Below the pieces are notes generated by a model. That model saw only the letters and a program-made list of their open reading frames with translations, had not been told where the DNA came from and ran no database searches. Of a stretch of DNA of 5,259 nucleotides, positions 1-5,259 are shown in pieces (the stretch's first letter is position 1; the number at the start of each line of letters is the position of its first letter). Source of the DNA: Candidatus Mediterraneibacter colneyensis (GTDB lineage: Bacteria; Bacillota; Clostridia; Lachnospirales; Lachnospiraceae). Location: contig DXEY01000051.1 in assembly GCA_019114745.1 (NCBI GenBank), positions 1 through 5,259 on the forward strand, in the 5' to 3' direction. The position numbers and the translations under genes were made by a program.

Positions 1-13
1 GGAAAATTCTATA

Positions 14-42
14 TTTACAATTAATCTGAAAACGATTATACT
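14..42 (+). promoter_or_regulatory. Sigma-A-like promoter upstream of the flavoprotein gene
   Basis: A -35 hexamer TTTACA (14-19, five of six matches to TTGACA) and a -10 hexamer TATACT (37-42, five of six matches to TATAAT) are separated by exactly 17 bp in AT-rich DNA. Transcription would start near 49 and run into the leader before the gene at 227. The match and spacing are seen directly; activity is inferred. Confidence 0.6.
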
Positions 43-48
43 CTTCTC

Positions 49-226
49 AGGGTCTATCGCACTATGTAGAAGGGCAAAGTGAACTATCCAAAAGAGGCAA
101 AATTGAATAGCGTAACATAGAAAATGAAAGATCCGAGAAAGCGAGGACAGCGCCTTAGCATTTCCGGGTTTTTTCTGTTTTGCCCTCTTACAGTTCACAG
201 AACAGGAACAGAAAGGCAGGAAACGG
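49..226 (+). other. Structured 5' leader or small RNA with internal terminator
   Basis: If the promoter at 14-42 is used, the flavoprotein mRNA carries a leader of about 178 nt. It contains a weak pairing of CTATGT (62-67) with ACATAG (115-120), a terminator-like hairpin (133-167) with a T run, and a long-range inverted repeat. In that repeat GTGAACT (79-85) pairs with AGTTCAC (192-198), and AAGAGGCAAAA (92-102) pairs with TTTTGCCCTCTT (178-189) with one bulged base. AGGGCAAA (71-78) can compete for TTTGCCCT (179-186). Either this is an attenuated leader controlling the downstream gene, or it is an independent small RNA of about 130 nt. I do not recognise a known riboswitch class in it, and no clear antiterminator helix competing with the 133-167 stem was found. 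No convincing gene lies here. Confidence 0.4.
133..181 (+). terminator. Probable intrinsic terminator in the leader
   Basis: The 5' arm CCGAGAAAGCGAGG (133-146) pairs with CCTTAGCATTTCCGG (153-167) around a six-base loop (147-152). This gives about 13 base pairs including one G-U, with single-base bulges at A136, A157 and A160. The stem is followed at once by GTTTTTTCTGTTTT (168-181), a U-rich tail. It lies downstream of the promoter at 14-42 and about 45 nt before the start codon at 227. It could therefore act as an attenuator, end a small RNA, or simply terminate an upstream transcript entering from outside the window. The bulges make it weaker than a typical terminator. Confidence 0.5.
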
Positions 227-1801
227 ATGCTTCGTATAAATCAGTTAAAACTCCCGGCAGGGCATACGCAGGAACAGCTTCAGGAAAAACTGCTGCGCAC
301 CCTGCATATGAAGAAAAAAGATTTAAAACAGTATTCGATCAGGAAACGTTCCCTTGACGCGCGGAAAAAGCCGGACCTCTATTACGTTTACTCTGTCGAC
401 TTTGAAGCGGCGGATGAGAACCGCATTCTCAGACAGATGAAGGGTAAGGTACAGAAAATCTCAGAACATGCATACCGCGCGCCAAAGCACGGCACTGAGA
501 AATCCGGCAGGAGACCGGTTGTGATCGGGAGCGGCCCCGCAGGGCTGTTCTGCGCTTATCTGCTGTCCGAGGAAGGGTACCGACCGATCGTGATCGAGCG
601 TGGCGCTCCGGTCAGAGAGCGGGAAAAGGATGTGGAACGCTTCTGGGAGACAGGGGTGCTGGATCCCGGCTCGAATGTGCAGTTCGGAGAAGGCGGCGCC
701 GGAACTTTTTCTGACGGCAAGCTCAATACCCTTGTGAAGGACAGCCGGGGACGGAACCGTTTTGTGCTGGAGACTTTTGTGCGTTTCGGAGCGCCGGAAG
801 ATATCCTGTGGGAGCAGAAACCCCATATCGGAACGGATATTCTCATCCGGGTGGTGGAGAATCTGCGCAATCATATCATCAGCGCCGGCGGCGAGTTCCG
901 CTTTCATACGCAGGTGACGGATCTGATCCCGGATGAGAGGTGCCTGATCCTGAATGGGGAGGAGCGTCTTCTGACGGACGCGGCTGTGCTGGCGGTAGGG
1001 CACAGCGCCAGAGATACCTTTCAGATGCTCTGTGAGAGAGGGCTGGAAATGGAGGCGAAGTCCTTTGCAGTCGGAGTCCGGGTGGAGCATCCCCAGTCTC
1101 TGATCGATGAAAATATGTACGGAAGGAAGCAGAGGGGCTCCCTCCCGGCAGCATCCTATAAGCTGGCTGAGAAACTGGAAAACGGCAGGGGAGTCTATAC
1201 GTTCTGCATGTGTCCGGGAGGCTACGTGGTAAATGCTTCCTCAGAGCAGGGGCGTCTCGCCGTCAATGGCATGAGTTATCACGGACGTGCCGGGGAGAAT
1301 GCCAACAGCGCCGTGATCGTGACCGTTACGCCCGAAGACTACGGCAGGTCGCATCCGCTTGCCGGAGTGGAGTTTCAGCGCAGGCTCGAAGAGCGCGCCT
1401 GGGAAGAAGGCGGCGGGGCGATCCCTGTCCAGCGGTTTGAGGATTACTGCAATGACCGGAAATCAACAGCTTTCGGCAGCATCGCTCCTGCCATGAAAGG
1501 TAATTACAGTTTCGGGAATGTGCGGCGTATCTTTCCGGAGGAACTGGCAGGTTCGATCCAGGAGGGAATCCAGAAGATGGATCGGAAGATCCGCGGGTTT
1601 GCCGACGGCGACGTGCTCTTATCCGGTGTGGAGAGCCGGACATCGTCTCCTGTGCGGATCGTAAGGGGCGAAGGTCTTACTTCGTCTGTTCCGTGGATCT
1701 ATCCCTGCGGTGAAGGAGCAGGGTATGCGGGAGGGATTACTTCTGCGGCTATGGACGGGCTGAAAGCGGCGGAAGCGGTGATTGCAAGATTCGCGGAGTG
1801 A
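227..1801 (+). CDS. FAD-dependent dehydrogenase-like flavoprotein (COG2509 type)
   Basis: This is a complete 524-residue protein with a Rossmann-type FAD-binding core. The dinucleotide motif VVIGSGPAGL is at residues 98-107, followed by the ribose-binding acidic residue E124 in IVIER. A glycine-rich GEGGAGTFSDGKL lies at 154-166, a second strand motif AVLAVGHSA at 253-261, and the C-terminal FAD-closing motif YPCGEGAGYAGGITSAAMDG at 492-511. Residues 1-90 are a basic N-terminal region ahead of the flavin fold, as is usual in this family. The family is annotated as uncharacterised FAD-dependent dehydrogenases related to NAD(P)/FAD oxidoreductases; substrate and electron partner are not known to me. 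No signal peptide or membrane segment is visible, so it is probably cytoplasmic. The ATG at 227 has an SD-like AGGCAGGA (214-221) five bases upstream. The gene appears monocistronic: the leader precedes it, and the cloverleaf element starts one base after its stop. Confidence 0.9.
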   Translation: MLRINQLKLPAGHTQEQLQEKLLRTLHMKKKDLKQYSIRKRSLDARKKPDLYYVYSVDFEAADENRILRQMKGKVQKISEHAYRAPKHGTEKSGRRPVVIGSGPAGLFCAYLLSEEGYRPIVIERGAPVREREKDVERFWETGVLDPGSNVQFGEGGAGTFSDGKLNTLVKDSRGRNRFVLETFVRFGAPEDILWEQKPHIGTDILIRVVENLRNHIISAGGEFRFHTQVTDLIPDERCLILNGEERLLTDAAVLAVGHSARDTFQMLCERGLEMEAKSFAVGVRVEHPQSLIDENMYGRKQRGSLPAASYKLAEKLENGRGVYTFCMCPGGYVVNASSEQGRLAVNGMSYHGRAGENANSAVIVTVTPEDYGRSHPLAGVEFQRRLEERAWEEGGGAIPVQRFEDYCNDRKSTAFGSIAPAMKGNYSFGNVRRIFPEELAGSIQEGIQKMDRKIRGFADGDVLLSGVESRTSSPVRIVRGEGLTSSVPWIYPCGEGAGYAGGITSAAMDGLKAAEAVIARFAE

Positions 1802-1938
1802 CCTGCCCATGCGTACAGCTCGAATCCGTCATAAATGACGGTTTCTCGCTGTATGGCACTGCCATATGCCGGAAGAAGCAGCCCGCCATGTGCAAGCGAG
1901 CTTGCATGGCGATCTGCCCCTCCCGGCGCATGGGCAGG
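1802..1938 (-). ncRNA. Cloverleaf-folding element (candidate structured RNA or MITE-like repeat)
   Basis: A perfect 12-bp outer stem joins CCTGCCCATGCG (1802-1813) to CGCATGGGCAGG (1927-1938). Inside it are three hairpins. Arm A (1814-1853) is a long stem closed by TACAGC/GCTGTA with CCGTCA-TAAA-TGACGG at its tip. Arm B (1854-1864) is TGGC-ACT-GCCA. Arm C (1869-1926) is a long stem ending in TGCAAG-CGAG-CTTGCA. Arms A and C abut the outer stem with no linker and A abuts B, so the only unpaired junction bases are 1865-1868. This is a tight four-way junction. In arm C, four A-C or C-A mismatches on the + strand (1873/1922, 1876/1919, 1877/1918, 1883/1912) become G-U wobbles on the minus strand, which favours the minus-strand transcript. 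No T run follows either end, so it is not a standard terminator. I recognise no known RNA family. A mobile palindromic repeat is an equally good explanation. Confidence 0.6.
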
Positions 1939-1970
1939 GTGCTGTTCACAGAATTTTAATCTGTAATGCC

Positions 1971-1999
1971 TATACATAAATTTTAAATTGTGCTAAAAT
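1971..1999 (+). promoter_or_regulatory. Extended -10 promoter for radC (and probably mreBCD)
   Basis: The -10 hexamer TAAAAT (1994-1999) is preceded by the extended element TG at 1991-1992. A weaker -35, TATACA (1971-1976, four of six matches to TTGACA), lies 17 bp upstream. The start point would be near 2006, giving a 5' untranslated region of about 38 nt before the ATG at 2044. It sits in the AT-rich part of the gap downstream of the cloverleaf. No other convincing promoter was seen between here and mreD, so it may drive the whole radC-mreBCD run. Confidence 0.5.
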
Positions 2000-2026
2000 A
2001 AATCGTTGTATTGTATCATCGCAGTG

Positions 2027-2041
2027 ATTGTGGGTCACAAT
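2027..2041 (+). promoter_or_regulatory. Small inverted repeat over the radC ribosome-binding region
   Basis: ATTGTG (2027-2032) and CACAAT (2036-2041) are perfect reverse complements around a three-base GGT, ending two bases before the radC ATG. As RNA it would form a six-pair hairpin covering the only G-rich stretch (GTGGG, 2030-2034) that could act as a Shine-Dalgarno site. As DNA it could be a small operator downstream of the predicted start point. The repeat is seen; the function is inferred. Confidence 0.35.
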
Positions 2042-2043
2042 TT

Positions 2044-2754
2044 ATGAAGAAAAGCAATACGATCAAGGAAATGTATCAGGACGAACGTCCCTATGAAAAA
2101 TGCCAGCGGTTTGGGGCTGAATATCTTACGGATGCAGAGCTTCTTGCTGTGATTCTCAGGACGGGAACACGGGGAGAAAATTCTCTCGAACTCTCCAGAC
2201 GGATTCTGCATCCGGATTTCGGCAGCCAGGGGCTTCTTTCCCTGCACCAGTGGACCTGGGAACGGCTTTTGCAGATCCGGGGGATCGGCAGGGTGAAAGC
2301 GATCCAGATCCTCTGCCTTGCGGAGCTTGCAAAACGCATGTCGAAAGAGAGAGCAGCGGAAGGACTTGATTTTTCTTCACCGGAAAAAATCGCACGGTAT
2401 TATATGGAAGAGATGCGCCACAAGAAGCGGGAAGTGCTGAAACTGCTGCTTCTGAACACGAGAGTAAAACTGATTTCTGAGAGCAGCGTTTCTTCTGGTA
2501 CCGCAGATATGACTCTGGTCTCTCCGAGAGAACTGTTTATCGAAGCGCTCCAAAAAGGAGCATCTTCCATGATACTTCTGCACAACCATCCGAGCGGGGA
2601 TCCTTCTCCGAGTACAGATGATATCAGGATCACGAAGAGGATATATGAAGCGGGACTGCTGATCGGTGTTGAACTGCTCGATCATATTATTATAGGGAAT
2701 CATTGTTTTGTCAGTCTGAAAGACAGAGGGGTCTTTGAAGAGACGGGGAGCTGA
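2044..2754 (+). CDS. radC: RadC family protein (UPF0758, JAMM/MPN+ domain)
   Basis: The protein has 236 residues, normal for RadC. The N-terminal UPF0758 region contains ERPYEKCQRFGAEYLTDAEL (14-33), followed by a helix-hairpin-helix LLQIRGIGRVKAI (75-87). The C-terminal JAMM metalloprotease-like domain carries HNHPSGDPSPSTDD (180-193), giving the zinc ligands H180, H182 and D193. RadC was named for DNA repair in E. coli, but that role has been disputed and the biochemical activity remains uncertain; the fold is that of a Zn-dependent isopeptidase-like domain. The ATG at 2044 is preferred over an in-frame TTG at 2011, because the TTG has no SD, lies only about five bases after the predicted transcription start, and would add residues not typical of the family. 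The SD before 2044 is weak (GTGGG inside a hairpin). radC commonly precedes mreBCD in Firmicutes, and here mreB follows after 35 bp. Confidence 0.92.
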   Translation: MKKSNTIKEMYQDERPYEKCQRFGAEYLTDAELLAVILRTGTRGENSLELSRRILHPDFGSQGLLSLHQWTWERLLQIRGIGRVKAIQILCLAELAKRMSKERAAEGLDFSSPEKIARYYMEEMRHKKREVLKLLLLNTRVKLISESSVSSGTADMTLVSPRELFIEALQKGASSMILLHNHPSGDPSPSTDDIRITKRIYEAGLLIGVELLDHIIIGNHCFVSLKDRGVFEETGS

Positions 2755-2789
2755 CTGGCAGGATTTAATTGATAAGGGGTGGACTGAAT

Positions 2790-3815
2790 ATGGCGGGAAA
2801 TGTTTATGGACTTGATCTCGGGACGTATGAGATCAAAGTTTATGATAAAAAGAAGGATGCGATCTGGCAGGAAAAAAATACGATCGCCATGAAGGGAAAG
2901 AAATACATTTTTGCCACAGGGAACAGGGCGTATGAAATGTTTGAAAAGTCGCCCGATGATATTGAGGTCGTTTTTCCTATGAAGGACGGCGTGATCGCAC
3001 ATTTTGACGACATGCAGTATCTGCTCGGGACGCTTCTGGAGACGGAGCGCAGGTTTGTCTGGGGCGCACAGTATGTCATTGCCGTGCCGACCGATGTAAC
3101 GGAAGTGGAGAAAAAGGCGTTTTACGATCTTGTGTTCCACTCAGAGGCAAAGGCAAAATCTGTGCGGATCGTAGAGAGAGGACTTGCCGATGCCGTGGGC
3201 TCCGGGATGGATGTGCTCGGGGAAAAAGGACTTTTTGTAGCTAATTTCGGGAGCAGCACAACAGAGCTTTCCGTACTTTCCCAGGGCGGTATGGTCATGA
3301 ACCGGCTTCTTAAAACCGGCGGTGAAGATTTCGACTCTGCGGTTGTGTCCCTTGTGCGGCATAATATGGACTTCCTGATCGGTGCTTCGACTGCGGAGAA
3401 GCTCAGGCGGGAATTTGGTGTCTTTGATCAGAGCACGGACAGTTCGATCAGAGTGGCAGGACGGGATCTGATCTCAGGGGTGCCTTCTCAGATCGACGTG
3501 TCGATCAGCCTTGTGAGGGCGGCAATGAAAGAGCCGCTGGAGGAGTGTGTCAGGGCCGTCCGCTCTATGCTTGAACGGACTCCGCCGGATGTCCGCAGGG
3601 CGATCATGGAGATAGGAATCTGTCTGACAGGCGGTGTGGCAAACCTGAGAGGGCTTTCTACATATCTGCAGGAGAGCATCGGGCTTCCGGTCATTATAAC
3701 GCCGGAGCCTGAACTCTGTGCGGTGAAGGGCCTCCAGAAGATCATTTCTGACAGGGATTATTATAAACGGCTGACATATTCAATGTTGGACGAAGATTAC
3801 AGGTGGTTAAGGTAA
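2790..3815 (+). CDS. mreB: MreB-family actin-like protein, divergent nucleotide pocket
   Basis: This 341-residue protein is of standard MreB length. MreB forms membrane-associated filaments on the cytoplasmic face that position the wall-elongation complex. Family landmarks run in order: phosphate-1 loop YGLDLGT (6-12), PMKDGVIAHF (63-72), VPTDVTEVEKKA (99-110), GGEDFD (177-182), GRDLISGVP (224-232), LERTPPDV (261-268) and adenosine motif LTGGVANLRG (279-288). Several nucleotide-site motifs differ from typical MreB. The phosphate-2 motif DIGGGTTE is NFGSSTTE (152-159), IEEP is VERG (128-131), the NEPS segment near residue 28 is not recognisable, and LTGGG is LTGGV. It is therefore either a divergent but functional MreB or a paralogue with weakened ATP turnover. 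The ATG at 2790 follows AAGGGGTGG (2774-2782), a good SD with a 7-base spacer. An in-frame TTG at 2769 lies upstream of that SD and is rejected. The stop overlaps the mreC start. Confidence 0.88.
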   Translation: MAGNVYGLDLGTYEIKVYDKKKDAIWQEKNTIAMKGKKYIFATGNRAYEMFEKSPDDIEVVFPMKDGVIAHFDDMQYLLGTLLETERRFVWGAQYVIAVPTDVTEVEKKAFYDLVFHSEAKAKSVRIVERGLADAVGSGMDVLGEKGLFVANFGSSTTELSVLSQGGMVMNRLLKTGGEDFDSAVVSLVRHNMDFLIGASTAEKLRREFGVFDQSTDSSIRVAGRDLISGVPSQIDVSISLVRAAMKEPLEECVRAVRSMLERTPPDVRRAIMEIGICLTGGVANLRGLSTYLQESIGLPVIITPEPELCAVKGLQKIISDRDYYKRLTYSMLDEDYRWLR

Positions 3816-4687
3816 TGAAGAAAAAGAATCAGACTTCTCATACAAACAGGTATATTTTGATCGGCTTATCTGTCTTTTGTGCGTTGATGATGGTGCTTTC
3901 ATCATTTTCGGACAAAGCTGCCGGGCCGTTTAAAGCGCTGGCAAATGTTACGGTCATCCCATTGCAGGAGGGAATCAACCATATTGGCGGATGGCTCGGC
4001 GATATGAAAGATAATTTCTCGACTTTGCAGCAGCTTCAGGATGAGAATGAACGTCTGCAGGAACAGGTAGACGCTCTTACGACGGAGAATAATTATCTTC
4101 TGGAAGAAAGCTATGAATATGAACGTCTTCAGGAACTGTACCAGCTGGATCAGAATTACGCCGAGTATGAGAAAACGGCAGCCCATGTGATCGGAAAAGA
4201 TCCGGGGAACTGGTTCAACACTTTTACAATTGACAAGGGCAGCGCCGACGGTATCGCGGTGGATATGAATGTGCTTGCCGGCAGCGGCCTTGTGGGAATC
4301 GTTACGGAAGTGGGACCGACATGGGCAAAGGTGAGATCTATTATTGATGATTCTACAAATGTGAGCGGTATGGTTCTCTCCACATCGGATACCTGTATCG
4401 TGACGGGGGATCTCTCTCTGATGAGCAGCGGTCAGATCGCATTTGACCAGATGGAAAACAATGACAATGTAGTGGCGGTTGGAGACCAGATCGTCACATC
4501 CTATATCAGTGACAAATATCTCCAGGGGATCCTGATCGGATCGATCAGCGAGATCAATGTGGATTCCAACAACCTGACGCGGTCGGGATATATTACGCCG
4601 GCTGTTGATTTCCGAAATATCCAGGAGGTTCTCGTGATCACGACGACAAAGGCGGAGCTGACGGGAGAAAACGAGACGGAAGAATAG
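3815..4687 (+). CDS. mreC: Rod shape-determining protein MreC
   Basis: This 290-residue protein has the classical MreC layout. A short basic cytoplasmic tail (1-12) is followed by one membrane anchor (about 13-31) and a coiled coil (about 66-110, rich in L, Q and E heptads). The extracytoplasmic double beta-barrel domain carries DPGNWFNTFTIDKG (129-142), GLVGIVTEVG (158-167), VGDQIVTS (222-229) and TPAVDF (261-266). A polar acidic tail (283-290) ends it. MreC links the MreB filament and MreD in the membrane to PBP2/RodA-type synthases outside. The ATG at 3815 shares one base with the mreB stop (TAATG), and its SD AGGTGG (3801-3806) lies inside the end of mreB with an 8-base spacer. This indicates translational coupling. 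A GTG at 3803 is in frame but overlaps that SD, so it is not preferred. Confidence 0.93.
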   Translation: MKKKNQTSHTNRYILIGLSVFCALMMVLSSFSDKAAGPFKALANVTVIPLQEGINHIGGWLGDMKDNFSTLQQLQDENERLQEQVDALTTENNYLLEESYEYERLQELYQLDQNYAEYEKTAAHVIGKDPGNWFNTFTIDKGSADGIAVDMNVLAGSGLVGIVTEVGPTWAKVRSIIDDSTNVSGMVLSTSDTCIVTGDLSLMSSGQIAFDQMENNDNVVAVGDQIVTSYISDKYLQGILIGSISEINVDSNNLTRSGYITPAVDFRNIQEVLVITTTKAELTGENETEE

Positions 4688-4714
4688 CAGGATATGGACA
4701 GAGGAGTATAGTAT

Positions 4715-5248
4715 ATGAAGTTGATTAAGATCAGGCGGATCATTGTGACAGCGGTGATCCTCCTTGCAGCATATCTAATGCAGACGGCGGTATTTCCTGC
4801 ACTTGAAATTGCCGGAGTAAAGCCGAATCTGATGTTGATCGTGACAGCTTCCTTTGGGTTTATGAGGGGCTCACGGGAAGGAATGCTCGTGGGATTTGCC
4901 TCAGGGCTTCTGATCGACATCCAGTCCGGTGACATGATCGGATTCTATTCACTGATCTATCTGGTCACAGGTTATGTCAATGGAATATTCGAGCAGATCT
5001 ATTTTGATGAAGATATAAAGCTTCCCCTGTTCCTTATTGCGGGAAGCGACATTTTATATGGAGGGGCTGTTTATTTTCTGACCTTCCTGCTGCGAAGCGA
5101 CTTTAATTTCCTTTTTTACCTGAATCGGATCATAATCCCGGAAACAATTTACACAATTGTGATAACTCTCGTGATATATCCTCTTTTGCTGTATATCAAC
5201 CACAGGCTTGAAGAGGAAGAGAAAAGGAGTGCAAGCAAATTTGTTTAG
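4715..5248 (+). CDS. mreD: Rod shape-determining protein MreD
   Basis: The protein has 177 residues, close to the usual MreD length of about 160-180, and is strongly hydrophobic with five or six predicted membrane spans (about 8-27, 38-50, 55-70, 75-92, 104-126 and 137-160). The PNLMLIVTASFGF segment (37-49) followed by MRGSREGMLVGFASGLLIDI (50-69) is the family signature, with the glycine-rich second segment and the conserved Asp D68. MreD is the polytopic partner of MreC in the rod complex. The C-terminus is a short charged tail (162-177). The start is set by GAGGAG (4701-4706) with an 8-base spacer. It follows mreC after 27 bp, and its last bases overlap the apparent start of the next gene. 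Confidence 0.9.
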   Translation: MKLIKIRRIIVTAVILLAAYLMQTAVFPALEIAGVKPNLMLIVTASFGFMRGSREGMLVGFASGLLIDIQSGDMIGFYSLIYLVTGYVNGIFEQIYFDEDIKLPLFLIAGSDILYGGAVYFLTFLLRSDFNFLFYLNRIIIPETIYTIVITLVIYPLLLYINHRLEEEEKRSASKFV

Positions 5249-5259
5249 AGAAATCTTAG
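5241..5259 (+). CDS. Start of next gene, cut by the window end (possibly penicillin-binding protein 2)
   Basis: AAAGGAG (5223-5229) is a strong SD inside the end of mreD, with no ATG after it. The best-placed codon in the window is TTG at 5241, 11 bases downstream, which opens a frame reading MFREIL up to the edge and overlaps the mreD stop by 8 bases. Such an overlap suggests translational coupling within the mre operon. In many Firmicutes the gene after mreD encodes a PBP2-type transpeptidase or a Min protein, but six codons cannot identify it. An ATG further downstream, outside the window, is the alternative start. Confidence 0.45.

Noticed and set aside
49..132. A known riboswitch (c-di-GMP, T-box, SAM, FMN, TPP, cobalamin) in the leader
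   Set aside because: GGGCAAA and GAGGCAAAA superficially resemble pieces of the c-di-GMP-I aptamer, but the other conserved elements of that class, and the signature boxes of the others, are absent.
124..357. A 77-codon open frame on the + strand across the leader and the start of the flavoprotein gene
   Set aside because: It spans the terminator-like hairpin, has no SD, overlaps the well-supported gene at 227 in another frame, and its product resembles nothing recognisable.
461..1090. A 209-codon open frame on the minus strand
   Set aside because: It lies entirely antisense to the flavoprotein coding region, where conserved FAD motifs show the + frame is real; its translation has no recognisable domain.
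193..1953. The 10-mer GTTCACAGAA occurs at 193-202 and again at 1944-1953
   Set aside because: Several shared 10-mers are expected by chance in about 5 kb, and the flanks differ, so it does not support a repeat or attachment-site pair.
1802..1960. The palindromic region as an intrinsic terminator of the flavoprotein gene
   Set aside because: Neither end of the stem is followed directly by a T run on its strand, and the branched structure is far larger than a terminator hairpin.
1699..1977. Short minus-strand open frames across the cloverleaf
   Set aside because: They run through the palindromic stems, start without SD sites, and extend antisense into the flavoprotein gene; the base pairing explains the sequence better than coding does.
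2011..2043. In-frame TTG at 2011 as the radC start
   Set aside because: It has no SD and lies about five bases after the predicted transcription start; the ATG at 2044 gives the normal RadC N-terminus.
2700..3140. A 146-codon minus-strand open frame opposite the start of mreB
   Set aside because: It is antisense to clearly conserved MreB motifs, with no SD or recognisable product.

Overview
The window looks like a chromosomal segment from a mid-GC Firmicute of class Clostridia, most likely a Lachnospiraceae-type gut anaerobe. This is inferred from the radC-mreB-mreC-mreD gene order, the Shine-Dalgarno-led genes, the sigma-A-like promoters and the protein sequences. The genus cannot be fixed from the sequence alone. 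All five complete genes and the start of a sixth lie on the + strand.

Layout. Positions 1-226 form a non-coding leader. It has a good sigma-A-like promoter (14-42) and a bulged hairpin followed by a T run (133-181) that looks like an intrinsic terminator lying between that promoter and the first gene. Positions 227-1801 encode a 524-residue FAD-dependent dehydrogenase-like protein of the uncharacterised COG2509 type. The intergenic gap 1802-2043 is not empty. Its first 137 bases fold into a compact cloverleaf (four-way junction), and mismatch asymmetry suggests it is meaningful as the minus-strand transcript. The rest of the gap holds an extended -10 promoter and a small hairpin just before radC. 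From 2044 on come radC (JAMM-type UPF0758 protein), a sequence-divergent mreB, mreC and mreD. The first codons of another gene begin at 5241, overlapping the end of mreD; by usual gene order it may be penicillin-binding protein 2.

How the genes work together. MreB (cytoplasmic actin-like filament), MreC (single-pass extracytoplasmic scaffold) and MreD (polytopic membrane protein) are the core of the rod complex that organises lateral-wall peptidoglycan synthesis. Their tight spacing (TAATG overlap of mreB/mreC, 27 bp between mreC and mreD, 8 bp overlap with the next gene) indicates one operon. radC is a frequent neighbour of mreB and is probably cotranscribed from the promoter at 1971-1999. 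The flavoprotein gene appears to be a separate unit with its own promoter.

Most of the window is ordinary conserved housekeeping sequence. The points worth a second look are the cloverleaf element at 1802-1938, the terminator-bearing leader at 49-226, and the altered nucleotide-binding motifs of the MreB homologue.
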